Of a stretch of 64,000 bases of DNA, positions 62,320-64,000 are shown piece by piece. Each line of letters starts with the position of its first letter. The first letter of the stretch is position 1. Below the pieces are notes generated by a model that saw only the letters and a list, made by a program, of their open reading frames with translations, was not told where the DNA came from and did no database searches. Made by a program: the position numbers and the translations under genes. The DNA lies in the NCBI RefSeq assembly GCF_030814655.1, contig NZ_JAUSVK010000001.1, positions 2,933,501 through 2,997,500 of the forward strand, given 5' to 3'. This DNA is from Labrys monachus. Its GTDB lineage: Bacteria > Pseudomonadota > Alphaproteobacteria > Rhizobiales > Labraceae.

Positions 62320-64000
62320 AAGCCGCCGACCGGCTCGCCCAGGGCGGCCAAATTACCTTTTCCAACTGCGCGGACGGCCTCGATGGACTGGTACTCGCCG
62401 ATCTCGCGCGCGGATTGGCGCGTCAGACGCGCGATCGGCCCGCCACGGTGCTGCACGTGGCGCGCGACGGCGCGCGTTCCGCCAGCCTGGAAGCGGCCCT
62501 GCATTTCTTCGCGCCCGAAATCGACGTCCTGACCTTTCCGGCCTGGGATTGCCAGCCTTATGACCGCGTCTCGCCCAACGGGGCGGTGATCGCGCGGCGG
62601 GTGACGGCGCTGTCGCGGCTGGCGACCACCCGCGGCGGCGATCGCCCGCGCATCGTGCTCACCACGGTCAATGCCGTCCTGCAGCGCATTCCCGCGCGCG
62701 ACCTCGTCGCCGCCCAGTCGCTTTCGGCCGCGCCCGGCAACGCCGTCAACATGGACAGGCTGGCGGCCTGGCTGGAGAACAACGGCTATCTGCGATCCTC
62801 CACCGTGAGGGAGACCGGCGAATACGCGGTGCGCGGCGGCATCCTCGATCTCTATCCGCCGGGGCTGGGCCAGCCGGTGCGCCTCGATTTCTTCGGCGAT
62901 ACGCTCGAATCGATCCGCGCCTTCGACCCGGAAACCCAGCGTTCCTCGGCGCAGCTGCGCGTCCTCGACCTCGTTCCGATGAGCGAGGTCCAGCTCACCA
63001 CCGAGACGATCAAGCGCTTCCGGCAGGCCTATCTCATCGAGTTCGGCGCGCAGACCCGCGGCGATCCCCTTTACGAGGCGATCTCCGAAGGGCGCCGCTA
63101 TCCCGGGTTCGAGCACTGGCTGCCGCTCTTTCATACCAAGCTCGACACGCTGTTCGACTATCTGCCCGAGGTCCCGGTCGCGCTCGACGCGCTTGCCGAG
63201 GATGCCGCGGGCGAGAGGCTGGCGCAGATCAAGGATTACTACGACGCGCGGCGCGAGGGCCTGGGCAAGACGGGGGAGGGCGTTCCCTACAAACCTCTTG
63301 CCCCGGACAGGCTGTATGTCGCCCCCGCCGAATGGCGGCGCCGCCTCGATGAGGGGGCGGTGGTGCGCTTCTCGCCCTTCGCCCTGCCCGACGCGCAGGG
63401 ACGCGACATCGTCGATTGCGGCGGCAGGCAGGGACGCAGCTTCGCGGCGGAGCGAGCCGCCGAGGACACCAACGTGTTCGACGCCGTCGTGCGCCATATC
63501 CGCGACAGGCAGGCCGCCGGCCTGCGGGTGATCGTCGCCGGCTGGACCGACGGCTCGCGCGAGCGGCTCGGGGCCGTGCTCGCGGACCATGGCCTGACCC
63601 AGGCCAAGCCGGTGCCGGATTACGCCCGCGCTCTCGCTCTGCCGAAGAACGAGGTCGCTCTCGGCATCCTGCCGCTCGAAACGGGCTTCGAGACCGGCAC
63701 CATCGCCATCGTGTCCGAACAGGACATCCTGGGCGACCGGCTCGTCCGCCGGTCCGCCAAGCGCAAGCGGGCGCAGGATTTCCTGAGCGAGATCGCCACG
63801 CTCTCGCCCGGCGACGTGGTCGTGCATGTCGAGCACGGCATCGGCCGCTTCGTCGGCCTGCAGACGGTCACCGCCGTCGGCGCGCCGCATGATTGTCTCG
63901 AGATCCATTACGCCGGCGGCGACAAGCTGTTTCTGCCGGTCGAGAATCTCGAGCTGCTGTCGCGCTACGGCTCGGAGGAGACCGAGGCGCAGCTCGACCG
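62316..64000 (+). CDS. mfd: Transcription-repair coupling factor Mfd (N-terminal part, cut by window edge)
   Basis: The 561 codons up to the edge cover the UvrB-homology domains (FPAWDCQPYDRVSPN, RETGEYAVRGGILDLYPPG, RLDFFGDTLESIRAFDPETQ) and the start of the RNA-polymerase-interacting domain (LSPGDVVVHVEHGIGRFVGL, about residues 495-514). Mfd removes stalled RNA polymerase at lesions and recruits UvrA. The helicase domains would lie to the right of the window. The start overlaps the sdhE stop by four bases. Confidence 0.96.
   Translation, partial: MKAADRLAQGGQITFSNCADGLDGLVLADLARGLARQTRDRPATVLHVARDGARSASLEAALHFFAPEIDVLTFPAWDCQPYDRVSPNGAVIARRVTALSRLATTRGGDRPRIVLTTVNAVLQRIPARDLVAAQSLSAAPGNAVNMDRLAAWLENNGYLRSSTVRETGEYAVRGGILDLYPPGLGQPVRLDFFGDTLESIRAFDPETQRSSAQLRVLDLVPMSEVQLTTETIKRFRQAYLIEFGAQTRGDPLYEAISEGRRYPGFEHWLPLFHTKLDTLFDYLPEVPVALDALAEDAAGERLAQIKDYYDARREGLGKTGEGVPYKPLAPDRLYVAPAEWRRRLDEGAVVRFSPFALPDAQGRDIVDCGGRQGRSFAAERAAEDTNVFDAVVRHIRDRQAAGLRVIVAGWTDGSRERLGAVLADHGLTQAKPVPDYARALALPKNEVALGILPLETGFETGTIAIVSEQDILGDRLVRRSAKRKRAQDFLSEIATLSPGDVVVHVEHGIGRFVGLQTVTAVGAPHDCLEIHYAGGDKLFLPVENLELLSRYGSEETEAQLD

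Overview
The window is GC-rich chromosomal DNA of an alphaproteobacterium, most likely a member of the Hyphomicrobiales (Rhizobiales). The evidence is the housekeeping block (pcm, tolC, a PopZ/DUF2497 protein, glmS, a DUF502 membrane protein, recG, sdhE, mfd), a MucR/Ros regulator, an IalB-type protein, an OpgC-type protein and the very high density of ABC transporters. I do not assign a genus.

Left part (1-7.9 kb): the 5' end of a Wadjet-type jetA runs off the left edge. It is followed by an MFS transporter, an amino-acid ABC transporter without its ATPase, tRNA-Asn, several small proteins, an isolated gp25-like protein and opgC.

7.9-14.1 kb: an intact tRNA-Cys gene, and 6.1 kb further on a second copy of its 3' half. 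Between them lie a YtcJ-type amidohydrolase, a beta-lactamase-fold hydrolase, a decayed IS5-type transposase, an excisionase-like HTH protein and a brnTA toxin-antitoxin pair. This looks like an old, degraded tRNA-integrated island.

14.2-21.2 kb: core genes, namely a MucR-family regulator that has lost two zinc ligands, an IalB-like protein, pcm, tolC, the PopZ-like gene and glmS.

21.3-58.1 kb: about 37 kb of accessory catabolic genes. It begins with a small-molecule group (class II aldolase, GST, two SDRs, galE) and a divergent di-heme peroxidase/acid phosphatase pair. Three regulated uptake-and-catabolism loci follow. Locus 1 is next to an RpiR regulator: sugar-type binding protein, a fused double permease, ATPase, metallohydrolase, aldehyde dehydrogenase, GMC oxidoreductase with a small partner, and a DSD1-type PLP enzyme. 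Locus 2 is divergent from a GntR regulator: an RbsBAC-like importer, an M42/M28-like metallopeptidase-fold enzyme, a PfkB kinase, a BtpA/SgcQ protein and an amidase. Locus 3 has a ROK regulator: SIS protein, BadF-type kinase, an ATPase-less sugar importer and a RidA protein, with a ROK-type palindrome in the divergent promoter region.

58.2-64 kb: the core resumes with the DUF502 gene, recG, sdhE and mfd (cut by the right edge). In many related genomes glmS, the DUF502 gene and recG are close neighbours, so the catabolic block appears to separate them here. A palindromic repeat of about 40-70 bp sits directly behind glmS, recG and the di-heme peroxidase gene, always in the same orientation relative to the upstream gene.
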